Source: DATJSN01 sp035504095
GTDB lineage: Bacteria > Planctomycetota > Phycisphaerae > WQYP01
Direction: 5' to 3'
NCBI GenBank assembly: GCA_035504095.1
Contig: DATJSN010000031.1
Location: 1 to 37,626, forward strand
DNA length: 37,626 nt
Part shown: positions 1 to 8,488 of the stretch, in pieces
How the letters are laid out: each line of letters starts with the position of its first letter
Position numbering within the stretch: position 1 is the stretch's first letter
Program-made: the position numbers and the translations under genes
Notes under the pieces: generated by a model
Seen by the model: only the letters and a program-made list of their open reading frames with translations
The model's database searches: none
What the model was told of the DNA's origin: nothing

Positions 1-225
1 CTTGCCATGACCGTAATTATGACTATCGTCGGCGGGGCGGTCGCTGATCTTAACGGCAAAGAGCGTGATAAATGTTGCCAGCACGTCAACGCCGTTGTGC
101 AGGGCTTCGGACAATAATGCCAGACTGCCGGTAAGAATAGCCAGGACAAATTTGGTCAGGGACAATAAGGCGCTGATCAACAGCGATGTTTGGGCAATGC
201 GCTGCTTTTCATTTGCGCTGGTCAA
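1..225 (-). CDS. Cation diffusion facilitator (CDF) transporter, N-terminal fragment
   Basis: Reading the minus strand from a TTG at 225 gives 75 codons open to the window edge. The product has an amphipathic start, a first membrane helix (about residues 12-30) and the stretch SEALHNGVDVLATFITLF, followed by DDSHNYGHGK. This matches the CDF family, in which a helix-2 Asp/His site binds Zn2+, Fe2+ or Mn2+ and the HPYGHGK-like loop follows. The protein would be an inner-membrane metal/proton antiporter. The TTG overlaps the rseP stop (TTGA at 225-222), and an in-frame stop lies only a few codons upstream. No other start is possible before the conserved region, so translational coupling to rseP is likely. 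The remaining part of the gene is outside the window, so metal specificity cannot be judged. Confidence 0.8.
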   Translation of the reverse strand, partial: MTSANEKQRIAQTSLLISALLSLTKFVLAILTGSLALLSEALHNGVDVLATFITLFAVKISDRPADDSHNYGHGK

Positions 226-2360
226 TGAAACACCATCGGCAGATCGTTAAAGACGGTGATGTACAGGAATAATGACACAATCAGAATGATTCCGACAAGT
301 TGAATTGCGGCCTGAACTTTGAGCGACAGGGGACGGCCGCGGATTTTTTCAATAATCAGCAATACGAACAAACCGCCGTCAAGAATGGGCAACGGCAAAA
401 AGTTAATGACCGCGAGATTGACGGAAATCACGCCCAGTAAAAAAAGCATATACATGAATCCCAGGCTTTCCGCCTGGTAGGTAACATCAGCTATAACGAC
501 AATGCTGTGCAACTGGCTCGGCGAAATGGTCCCGGTGCCCAGCCCGCGCAGGGTTAAATAGGTCCGCAATATCCAACTCCATGTATGATTAAGACCCATT
601 TGAATGGCCGTGCCGACGTTTCCTGCGCGCTGTAATTGCTCGAGTTGGTTAACCGGTAAATTGGGCAGCACATATTCCACCTGATCAAATGCCGCTTTTC
701 TTTCACTGGTAAGAGGCATCAGAATCGGCGGACCACGATCAAAATATAGTACGACCTGATCAGCGGAGTAAGACTGCATTTTATTAACCAGATCAAACCA
801 GTTTCCAATTGGACTGAACCCCGGGCGGTAAGAATTCTTGAGTTCGCCTTCGTCGACGGCGGAACCGATCCCGATGGGTTTGGCGCCGGGTTGGATGCCC
901 AGAAGAACGCCATTCGGTGTTAAGTGTCCGACGGTCGCATTCGTAAAGTCATAAACCGGCGCTACATCTAAAAATCCCTTGCCATCTGATTTTTGGGGTG
1001 TGACGTGAAGAGTAACAACGTTTGGTGAAAGTGACTTACTCTGACGCAGCACCTCAAGGTTAATGCTTTGGCCGGCATTATTCTGAATGGTTTGAAGTAA
1101 TTGATTGATGTCGGGGTAGTTTATCGTGCCGGCGCGCAGAATGACGTCGCCGGTCTGAAGGCCTCCGGCAGCGCCTGCCCCGTCAGGTGAGACATATTGA
1201 AGTCGCACTGGCGGATACATTTCAAGTAAAGCGGGAAGTTCATCCACGCCCGCGAGAGGTTCAAGCGTCGGATTAATTACCAAAGTATAGAGTTTGTCCG
1301 GTTGATCGGGATACGAAAGTTCCAGTTGTACCGGTTTGCCCTGGCAATTCTGGACGACGGCGTAAAGCTGGCCCCAGTCATTTACCGCGAGGCCATTGGC
1401 TTTTCGGATTTTTGACCCAGGAATAATGTTTTTGAATTCCGGATATTCTTGTGAAAGTGCTTTAAAAACGTCCGGATCGATATCGGAAATGGTCAGTGAA
1501 TTTGCCGCAATGATGCCAAAGGCCAGCAGATGCGTATCAGGATTTTCCACGGGGACGATATTGACATTATGTATGATCGGATCGTTATCACGCAGATATT
1601 GCAGGCTGATCGGCTCGGCGCGATTGTCCAGGGCCGCGGCGGCTCCAAGGTCCATGAATTCTAAAAAGCCAAGCGGCGCCTGGTGGTTGATCGAAACAAT
1701 GCGGTCTCCAACCTGCAGGCCGGCCTTTTGTGCCGGGCTGTTGTATTCAAGGCCGCCGACAACCGCCGGCGGGAATTCCACCCCTGCGCGAAAAACGATG
1801 GCGAAAATAAATACGGCAAAATAGAGGTTCATAAAGACGCCGGAGGAAATAACCACCATGCGCTGCCAGATGGGCTTTTTAGTAAATGAGGCGGGATCAT
1901 CACTGGCCTTTGTCGGGTCCATGTCATCCTGTCCGAGCATCCGCACATAACCGCCGAAGGGAAGCCAGGAAATTCGGTAATCCGTTTCGCCGACGTCACG
2001 GCGCAAAACCGGTGTTTGTCCATCGGCGGCAGGCGCTTCGGCGAGTGGACCAATTTGTGCTGAGCCAAAAGTAAATCCCAACCCTTTACGCCAGCCGCAT
2101 AATCTTGGACCTATGCCCAGAGAAAAAACATCGCAACGAATGCCAAAATATTTGGCCGAAAGAAAGTGCCCAAGTTCATGAAAATAAATCACAGAACCAA
2201 ATCCCACGACAACCAGGAAAATCTTTCGCGAGGTATCCAATACATCCAGCAAGCCAAGCTGGCCAAGCAAAAGCATCGGGGTAAAAAAGCAGACCATTAA
2301 AGCGGATAACGACAAGGCGCCTTTGTACCGCCGTGACCTGTGTTTTCTGATTAAGTTCAC
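222..2360 (-). CDS. rseP: RIP metalloprotease RseP (site-2 protease), long multi-PDZ form
   Basis: This is an inner-membrane zinc metalloprotease of family M50, which cleaves transmembrane substrates such as anti-sigma factors after a first site-1 cut. The HELGH zinc motif lies in the first conserved helix (about residue 61 from the chosen start). The second active-site motif, NFLPLPILDGG, lies near the C-terminus, followed by two more hydrophobic helices. At about 712 residues it is far longer than the ~450 of E. coli RseP. The extra length lies between the two catalytic motifs and holds about three PDZ-like segments, for example SPAQKAGLQVGDRIVSIN and GAGAAGGLQTGDVILRAG. The start is taken as GTG at 2360 because a perfect AGGAGG lies 7 bases upstream and GTGA overlaps the dxr stop. 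An ATG at 2384 is the alternative but has no comparable ribosome site. Confidence 0.93.
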   Translation of the reverse strand: MNLIRKHRSRRYKGALSLSALMVCFFTPMLLLGQLGLLDVLDTSRKIFLVVVGFGSVIYFHELGHFLSAKYFGIRCDVFSLGIGPRLCGWRKGLGFTFGSAQIGPLAEAPAADGQTPVLRRDVGETDYRISWLPFGGYVRMLGQDDMDPTKASDDPASFTKKPIWQRMVVISSGVFMNLYFAVFIFAIVFRAGVEFPPAVVGGLEYNSPAQKAGLQVGDRIVSINHQAPLGFLEFMDLGAAAALDNRAEPISLQYLRDNDPIIHNVNIVPVENPDTHLLAFGIIAANSLTISDIDPDVFKALSQEYPEFKNIIPGSKIRKANGLAVNDWGQLYAVVQNCQGKPVQLELSYPDQPDKLYTLVINPTLEPLAGVDELPALLEMYPPVRLQYVSPDGAGAAGGLQTGDVILRAGTINYPDINQLLQTIQNNAGQSINLEVLRQSKSLSPNVVTLHVTPQKSDGKGFLDVAPVYDFTNATVGHLTPNGVLLGIQPGAKPIGIGSAVDEGELKNSYRPGFSPIGNWFDLVNKMQSYSADQVVLYFDRGPPILMPLTSERKAAFDQVEYVLPNLPVNQLEQLQRAGNVGTAIQMGLNHTWSWILRTYLTLRGLGTGTISPSQLHSIVVIADVTYQAESLGFMYMLFLLGVISVNLAVINFLPLPILDGGLFVLLIIEKIRGRPLSLKVQAAIQLVGIILIVSLFLYITVFNDLPMVFH

Positions 2361-3562
2361 TCTGCAGCCTCCTGACGCGCCCATTTGTCCGCCGCCAGCA
2401 ATTCTTCAAGCGTCGGATCGGGCTTAAAACCTCTTTGAAGATGTTTGTTTAGCACGGTTTGGGTACGCTGAACTATCTGACCAAAGGGAATTTGGCCTTC
2501 TCGGAAGAGCGTATTGCAGACTTCGTTGGCAGCGTTAACCACCGCTCCGCTGGTGCCTCCCCGGCGAATGACCTGGTAGCCAAGCTGCAGGGCGGGAAAA
2601 CGTTCATCAGGTTGTTCAAAATTCATCTCTCGTATTTTAGCCCAATCAAGCCGGTGGCTGCACCCTTTATGCCGCCTGGGATGCGTGAGCGCATATTGAA
2701 TGGCCGTGCGCATGTCCGGTGTACCAAGCTGGGCAATGACGCTGCCGTCCACAAACTCGATCATCGAATGAATGATGGATTGCGGGTGGATCAGCACGTC
2801 AATGCGCTCCGGCGGCAGATCGAAAAGCCAGTGCGCTTCGATAATTTCCAGGGCTTTGTTCATTAAAGTGGCCGAATCGATGGTGATTTTCGGGCCCATG
2901 CGCCAATTGGGATGATTCAGAGCTTCCTGGACGGTAGCGGTGGGGATTTTTTCCGCCGGCCAGGTCCGGAATGGCCCGCCGCTGGCGGTAAGAATAATGC
3001 GATGAATTTCTTTGGGTTCCCCGGAACGCAGAGCCTGGAATATGGCCGAATGTTCGCTGTCCACCGGGATCAGAGTGGCCTTGTGTTTTTTTACCAAGGG
3101 CATCACCAAAGTGCCGGCGGCCACCAACGTTTCTTTATTGGAAAGAGCGATGCATTTGCCGGCTTTGGCCGCGGCCAGAACAGGCGCCAGACCGGCAGCA
3201 CCGACTACAGATGCCGATACGATGTCTACGTCTTCTCTGGTGGCCACGGCACAGGCCGCCTCAGAACCACGTTGCACGCTGATGCGACTGGCGGCAAGCA
3301 TTTTTTTTAAATGGGAAAAATCTTCTTCGCTTTCCGGATCACACAACACCACTGTTTTTGGACGGGTCTGAAGGGCTTGTTCGGCAAGTTTTCGCCAGTT
3401 TCGCCCCGCGGTCATGGCGGTTATACGATAGGGTTTGCCCAGATGACGGACCACTTCCAGCGTGCTTGAGCCAATCGAACCGGTGGAACCCAAAACCGCC
3501 ACGCGCCGAATAGATGATGATTTGGGCTCTTTGGAGCGAACCCGAACCGCCGTTGCCGCCAT
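2357..3562 (-). CDS. dxr: 1-deoxy-D-xylulose 5-phosphate reductoisomerase
   Basis: This enzyme of the MEP pathway converts 1-deoxy-D-xylulose 5-phosphate to 2-C-methyl-D-erythritol 4-phosphate with NADPH and a divalent metal. The sequence shows the dinucleotide-binding VAVLGSTGSIG near the N-terminus, SNKETLV, the metal and substrate site PVDSEHSAIFQAL, TASGGPF, and the C-terminal IHPQSIIHSMIEF block. I chose the ATG at 3562 (401 residues, the usual family length), which has AGGA 9 bases upstream. The reading frame stays open to an ATG at 3691, but that 43-residue extension is not conserved in the family as I know it. The gene is first in a minus-strand operon with rseP and the CDF gene. The dxr-rseP adjacency is common in bacteria. 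Confidence 0.96.
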   Translation of the reverse strand: MAATAVRVRSKEPKSSSIRRVAVLGSTGSIGSSTLEVVRHLGKPYRITAMTAGRNWRKLAEQALQTRPKTVVLCDPESEEDFSHLKKMLAASRISVQRGSEAACAVATREDVDIVSASVVGAAGLAPVLAAAKAGKCIALSNKETLVAAGTLVMPLVKKHKATLIPVDSEHSAIFQALRSGEPKEIHRIILTASGGPFRTWPAEKIPTATVQEALNHPNWRMGPKITIDSATLMNKALEIIEAHWLFDLPPERIDVLIHPQSIIHSMIEFVDGSVIAQLGTPDMRTAIQYALTHPRRHKGCSHRLDWAKIREMNFEQPDERFPALQLGYQVIRRGGTSGAVVNAANEVCNTLFREGQIPFGQIVQRTQTVLNKHLQRGFKPDPTLEELLAADKWARQEAAE

Positions 3563-3746
3563 GTAAAACGATCCTGAAGCAATAGCCCGTAAAACCAGCG
3601 GGCGGCAAAGCCTCCCGAAATAACGATAATAACTTCCATTATATGTTTCACAAGCGGGATTTAAGCTTGAAAATTGTTCAGCCTTGACCACGATTCAGGA
3701 AATCTTTACTCTTGATGAACTCAGAAGGCACAGTGTGCCGACATTT

Positions 3747-3818
3747 TCCGCGGTAGCTCAATGGTAGAGCAATCGGCTGTTAACCGATCGGTTGTAGGTT
3801 CGAGTCCTACCCGCGGAG
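3747..3818 (+). tRNA. tRNA-Asn (GTT)
   Basis: The cloverleaf can be folded by eye. The acceptor stem is TCCGCGG (3747-3753) with CCGCGGA (3811-3817), discriminator G at 3818. The anticodon stem is ATCGG/CCGAT (3772-3776, 3784-3788) around loop CTGTTAA, with anticodon GTT at 3779-3781. The T arm is GTAGG/CCTAC (3794-3798, 3806-3810) with loop TTCGAGT. CCA is not encoded. A possible weak promoter, TTGACC (3684-3689) with TACTCT 17 bases later, precedes it. Confidence 0.97.
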
Positions 3819-3868
3819 TTATATTAACATTCACTTGACGCGTTATAGCGCCGGCCCGACCATATTGC

Positions 3869-5017
3869 GTGATGAACCTGCACCGGACGTTCCATAGACA
3901 TCTGTTTTACCTTTGGCTTGCGGCTTCAGCCGCGTTGACCTTCGCCACCTGCGCCAAATACGCCGCGGCGGACGCGCAAACTGTTGTTCAATCCGCAGAT
4001 ACATCCAATCATGTATTGATCGTCGGCACGGATCAATCGCCGCCATTCGTCATCTACGATCCAAAAGACGGAACCTTCAGCGGACTAACCATCGAATTAT
4101 GGAAAAATATCGCCCGGCAGCTTGGCTACCAATACAAATTCCGTTACTACGAGCAATTCGATCAACTTCTACAAGACACCGCGGCGGGAAAAATTGATGT
4201 AGCACTAAGCTCGATTACCGTAAATGCCCAGCGGCAGCAATTGATGGATTTTACCGAGCCATACTTTGCCACCGGGCTGAGCATTGCCGTGCCGATCAAA
4301 CATGAAAATACCTGGCTGGTGGCGGCGCGTGAACTGATCACGCCGCACTTTCTGGAATTATTTGCGGCGGTGGGGCTGCTATTACTTGGATCGGGTTCTC
4401 TGATGTGGCTGCTGGAACGAAAAATAAATCAAAGTGAATTCCGGCGGCGAATGCTGCCGGGCATAGGCGATGGAATATGGTGGTCGGCGCAAACCATGAC
4501 CTCGGTTGGCTACGGCGACATAGTGCCGCGGACTTTTTCGGGGCGGCTGGTCGGACTGTTTTGGATGTTCAGCAGCGTGGTGATTATTTCCAGTTTTACC
4601 GCGGCGATTACATCCGCCCTTACCGTCCAAAACCTCGCCGGGCCGGTTGTCTCGGCGGCGGACTTGTCACATGTAAAAGTCGGAACCATTGGTCCGGGGA
4701 CCACAAGTATTGACTATCTGCAGCAACAGGGCATTCATCCAATCATCTTTTTACACATCACCGACGCACTGAAGGCCCTTCAGGCCGGCCAGGTAGATGC
4801 GGTGGTTTACGATACACCACTATTGCAGTACCAGATTCAAAAAGATTTTCCCGATAGCCTTCGTATCTTACCTGGGTTATTGCGGATTCAGTACTATGCG
4901 CTGGCCATGCCTTCGAATAACCCGCTTCGCCGGGAGATCAATTTCGCCGTGCTTAGGGAAATCTACAGTCCCGACTGGCAGACATTATTAACGCAATATC
5001 TGGGGCCTACGCCATAA
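3869..5017 (+). CDS. GluR0-like ligand-gated potassium channel (periplasmic binding domain plus pore)
   Basis: The product has about 382 residues in the layout of prokaryotic ionotropic glutamate receptors. It has a signal-like hydrophobic N-terminus (11-35), binding lobe S1 (48-145), a first membrane helix (about 162-184), a pore loop carrying the potassium filter TSVGYGD (211-217), another helix (about 225-252), and lobe S2 (256-380). In S1, SSITVNAQRQQLMDFTEPYF resembles the type-3 solute-binding signature, with R122 placed to hold the ligand alpha-carboxylate. In S2, VVYDTP (D315) sits where the amino-group ligand usually is. It should be a tetrameric inner-membrane channel opened by an external amino acid. 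The start is GTG at 3869 or ATG at 3872; no ribosome site decides between them. The gene stands alone. The ligand is not known. Confidence 0.9.
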   Translation: MMNLHRTFHRHLFYLWLAASAALTFATCAKYAAADAQTVVQSADTSNHVLIVGTDQSPPFVIYDPKDGTFSGLTIELWKNIARQLGYQYKFRYYEQFDQLLQDTAAGKIDVALSSITVNAQRQQLMDFTEPYFATGLSIAVPIKHENTWLVAARELITPHFLELFAAVGLLLLGSGSLMWLLERKINQSEFRRRMLPGIGDGIWWSAQTMTSVGYGDIVPRTFSGRLVGLFWMFSSVVIISSFTAAITSALTVQNLAGPVVSAADLSHVKVGTIGPGTTSIDYLQQQGIHPIIFLHITDALKALQAGQVDAVVYDTPLLQYQIQKDFPDSLRILPGLLRIQYYALAMPSNNPLRREINFAVLREIYSPDWQTLLTQYLGPTP

Positions 5018-5058
5018 CAATTCTTCAGAACCTATCCCAAAACATATCGAGGTCATGA

Positions 5059-5076
5059 TCCCGATAAATTTCGGGA
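5059..5076. repeat. Perfect stem-loop
   Basis: TCCCGA at 5059-5064 pairs exactly with TCGGGA at 5071-5076 around the six-base loop TAAATT. It lies about 40 bases after the channel gene stop and has no T tract, so it is not a textbook intrinsic terminator. It could still protect the 3' end of the transcript. Confidence 0.5.
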
Positions 5077-5082
5077 CTGCCT

Positions 5083-5230
5083 GGCCGCAAACGTTTTTTA
5101 CATAGCCCCGGCCCTGGCCGGGGCAGAGAGCGCCGAATATCGGAATTCGCAAAATTCTGCACGCGATGAGCAAATTTAGTTGTTGCGGATTGCCGCCCCC
5201 GGCAAGCCGGGGGCTATATCAAATGCGGCC
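5083..5230. repeat. Inverted pair of GC-rich hairpin elements
   Basis: The left element reads GGCCGCA (5083-5089), then ACATAGCCCC leading into the palindrome 5105-5124 (9-bp arms GCCCCGGCC and GGCCGGGGC). The right element, read on the opposite strand, has GGCCGCA (5230-5224), then ATATAGCCCC leading into the palindrome 5214-5195 (arms GCCCCCGGC and GCCGGGGGC). The pair thus forms an imperfect inverted repeat of about 148 bases with a hairpin at each inner end. Such an arrangement resembles REP/BIME or small non-autonomous elements. Nothing in the sequence shows that it moves. Confidence 0.55.
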
Positions 5231-5355
5231 AAACGCTTCCCTTGCCATGTTCGAAAAATAATTTATATTTCTTTTGTCTTAATGAAATCAGTTTCGCATT
5301 CGGAAATACTCATGGCGATGCCGTCAGCGATTTTGAGGTAACTGCGGAGAAAGGT

Positions 5356-5937
5356 ATGACTTTTCTTCCTGAAAAAAACGGGAAAGCACCCTTTGTCTCT
5401 GCGGGTTTTACACTCATTGAAATAGTCGTTGTTCTGGCCATCATCGTGCTGTTAATTGGCGTGGGTTTTGCGGTGGGCAGTGAAGTGAAAACAGATATGC
5501 AGACGCTTTATACCAAGGCAGAGCTCAAAAACCTTGCGGCCATTTTGGATGAGGTGCAGGAAAAGTGCGGCCCGATCTGGTTGACCGTATCTAAAATTGA
5601 GGCGCAAGACAATAAAATCGGCGTCACGCCGCCTTCAGCTATCTATGTATTCCTGAATGAATATCAGGGACTTCACAGCTTTAAGGACGCCGGTGGAACA
5701 TGGCGAATCAGTCCGAATTATCTGACGAGTTTGTCTTCCGATTTTGTGCAGACCGGAACGATTACCGCGCCCGACGGTACGAATATGATTGGAATCGTTA
5801 ACGTTAATGACGCCTTTGGCAATCCTATACAACTTTATACCAGTCCAACAATAAAACACACCCCATTTTTCCTGAGTTATGGCCCTGGATTATGCGTCAT
5901 TGGGTCTGCAGAGAATATTCACAGTTATGATCCGTGA
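5356..5937 (+). CDS. Type II secretion/type IV pilus-like pseudopilin
   Basis: The 193-residue product carries the class III (prepilin) signal GFTLIEIVVVLAIIVLL at residues 17-33. Prepilin peptidase would cut after G17, methylate F18, and leave E22 as the conserved Glu at position 5. The single hydrophobic helix is followed by a soluble domain of about 150 residues that I do not recognise more closely. The start ATG at 5356 has GGAGAAAGG just upstream and gives a 17-residue leader. A longer frame from 5242 would place 38 further residues before it, which is unusual for prepilins. No other secretion or pilus genes lie nearby, so this is an orphan pseudopilin, a type common in planctomycetes. 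Confidence 0.8.
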   Translation: MTFLPEKNGKAPFVSAGFTLIEIVVVLAIIVLLIGVGFAVGSEVKTDMQTLYTKAELKNLAAILDEVQEKCGPIWLTVSKIEAQDNKIGVTPPSAIYVFLNEYQGLHSFKDAGGTWRISPNYLTSLSSDFVQTGTITAPDGTNMIGIVNVNDAFGNPIQLYTSPTIKHTPFFLSYGPGLCVIGSAENIHSYDP

Positions 5938-5976
5938 TGCATTATCTAATTTGTATCGCGACCGGAAGAGCGGCTC

Positions 5977-6005
5977 TTGTTAGGTTACCTGGCAGATTCT
6001 AGAAT
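5977..6005 (+). promoter_or_regulatory. Likely promoter of tRNA-Lys
   Basis: TTGTTA (5977-5982) and TAGAAT (6000-6005) are separated by exactly 17 bases and match the sigma70 boxes at 4/6 and 5/6 positions. Transcription would begin near 6012, about 14 bases before the mature tRNA. Confidence 0.55.
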
Positions 6006-6025
6006 AGGGTGTAGAGCCTCTTAAA

Positions 6026-6073
<48 letters not shown>

Positions 6074-6098
<25 letters not shown>

Positions 6099-8488
6099 GT
6101 ATCTTCAAGCACATGGTTATTGTTGATTGCCACATGCACAGATGGCGTTTTTGAATGACCATTTGTCGAGCCATTTGAGCGATAAACATTTTGAGAGCTC
6201 GCTGAAATGAACTCCGTAGCCCGCTCCAGTGGGAGCGGTTTGCTGATGTAGTACCCCTGGACGTAATCGGAACCCATTTTCCGAAGCGCATCCAGATGGA
6301 ATTCACATTCAACTCCTTCGGCGACCACCTCAATATTCAGTGAGTGCGCCAGGGCCATGATGGCCTGAACAATCGAGCAGCTCATCGTATCCCTGTCCAT
6401 CAGGCTGATAAAACTGCGGTCTATTTTTAATGTATCAATGGGCATGGAATGCAAATAACTCAACGACGAATAGCCCGTGCCAAAATCATCCACGTCGATT
6501 TTAACGCCCATCGTGTGCAGCCGTACCAGAGTGCGTATGGCAAATTCCGCGTTTTGCATGGCCACCGTTTCGGTAATCTCCAGCCGCAGGCAGTTCGCCG
6601 GAAGCCCCGATTCAGCAAGGACGTTGGCTACATCATAGACGAAGGTAGGCAGTACAAATTGCTTTCCCGAGACGTTTATCCCGACGGAAAGCGTTGAAAG
6701 TTCAGGGAATTGTTTCTGCCACTCGCGAAGCTGACGGCACGCGGTAAGCATCACCCAGCGGCCGATGGGAATAATCAGGCTCGTTTCTTCGGCGATGGAA
6801 ATAAATTCACCCGGCGGCAGCAAACCCTGGGTGGGGTGTTGCCAGCGAAGCAGCGCCTCAAGAGAAACCAACCGGCCGTCGGTGGAAAAGATGGGTTGAT
6901 AATGCAATTGCAGTTCATTGTTTTCAATAGCGTGCCGAAGTTCAGTTTCTATTTGCCAGCGTTTCATGGCCAGCGAATGCATTTCGGGATCGAATAAACG
7001 GGTACAGGCTTTGCCGGCGATTTTAGCCTGATACATGGCAGTATCAGCATCGCGCAAAATGTCTTCAGATTGCTTGTATCCGGGAACGCCAATCGCCACA
7101 CCAATACTTACAAACGTGCATATTTCATGACCATTGATATTAAACGGAGCGATTAGAGCCTGTTGGACGCGATCGGCGACGCGCAAAGCATCCGTCTCGC
7201 TTTGTATATCTTCGAGTACCAGAACAAATTCGTCGCCGCCAATGCGGGCCACATGGTTTTCCGCCGGCCGGGCAAGCGTATCGTTCTCACGTATGAGCGC
7301 CGTTAAACGGCGTCCGATTTCGATAAGGAATTTATCGCCGACGGGATGTCCCAGGCTGTCGTTGATCACTTTGAAACGGTCGAGATCCATAAAAAGTACC
7401 GCAAACCGGCTTTCCGGATTGCGATGTGTTCGCGCGAGACAGTGACTGATCCGGTCCATCAGGCGACTGCGATTGGCCAGTCCGGTCAATCCGTCATGCA
7501 GCGCTTCGTGACGCAGTTGTTCTTCCGCCATTTTGCGATCGGTAATATCCGTAAAAGATCCCGCCGCCCGAATGACACGGTTGTTTGCATCACGCACGAC
7601 TACGCCGCGGCAGAGTATCCAGCGGTATTGTCCATCCTTATGCTGGATGCGGTATTCGCCGCGTAATTGATCGTTAAGCCCCTCGAAATGTTCTTTTTGA
7701 TCGGTCAATAACCTCGGCAGATCCTGTTTATGGACGCGTCCCAGCCATTCTCCGGGAGAATCCCCGATCTCCGAGTCGCAATAGCCAAGCATGGATTTCC
7801 AGCGCGTCGAAAAATAAATTTTGTCGGCCACCAGATCCCAATCCCACAAACCGTCATTGACGCCGGTTTCGGCCAGACGATAACGTTCTTCAGATTCTTT
7901 TCGTTGCTGGATTTCATCGAGAAGTTTTTGATTGGTAATTTCCAGTTCCCGCGTTCTTTCCAGAACCATGCTGTTCAGCTGGTTGAGTTTCAGATGCGCA
8001 TGCCGCGCCAAATACCATTTTTCGGTAAGCGCACAGGCCAACTGGCACACTTCAACTGTATCAAACGGTTTTTTCAGGATCAGCAGCCGGTCGCCGGAGC
8101 CGAATTTTTTTGATATTTCTTCCCATGAATAGTCCGAATATGCGGTGCATATAACAATTTGAATATCCGGGTCGACTTCCCAGATTTTTTCAATGGTTTG
8201 CAAACCATCCCATCCCGGCGGCATGCGCATGTCGACAAAGGCCAGGGCATATCGCTGGCCGGTTTCGACTGCCCGTCGTACCAACTCCAGGCCTTCCTGT
8301 CCTTGGTAGGCGGAGTCCAGTCCAAACTTAATTCGTTGCGGGGCCGGCTGGGACTGTCCAAAAAGCTTGGCCTCCAGATCATCCAATGCGCCGGCATCTT
8401 TGGGCGCGAGTATTTTGTGAAAATCGTCATGAATGGCCCGATTGTCATCAATGATGAGAATCCGCCGATTTTTATCTTCCTGGCTCAT
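6074..8488 (-). CDS. Response regulator with REC, PAS, GGDEF and EAL domains
   Basis: The 804-residue cytoplasmic protein begins with a receiver domain (10-150; phospho-acceptor D86 in FVDMRMP, acidic pair DD at 14-15, K140). A coiled linker follows (165-200), then a PAS/PAC domain (202-320), a GGDEF diguanylate cyclase domain (326-500, intact GGDEF at 417-421) and an EAL phosphodiesterase domain (515-765; EAL at 544-546, DDFGTGYSSL at 667-676, VVAEGVE at 721-727). Both catalytic motifs are intact, so it could make or break cyclic-di-GMP. No RxxD product-inhibition site is seen at the usual place before GGDEF. The ATG overlaps the kinase stop (ATGA, 8488-8485). The last codons and the stop lie antisense to tRNA-Lys. 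Phosphorylation by the upstream kinase is inferred from the operon. Confidence 0.93.

Larger units (their letters stand above)
5018..5355 (+). other. Intergenic region with several perfect hairpins
   Basis: No credible gene was seen between the channel gene and the pseudopilin. The stretch holds three perfect stem-loops at 5059-5076, 5105-5124 and 5195-5214. The last two, with GGCCGCA flanks at 5083-5089 and 5224-5230, form two similar elements in opposite orientation. An open frame begins at 5242 and leads into the pseudopilin, but the better start is 5356. Confidence 0.6.

Noticed and set aside
65..250. A 61-residue plus-strand frame at the window start
   Set aside because: The opposite strand encodes a clear CDF transporter across it.
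5105..5214. Hairpins as intrinsic terminators of the channel gene
   Set aside because: The stems are perfect but no T run follows on either strand, so termination is not supported.
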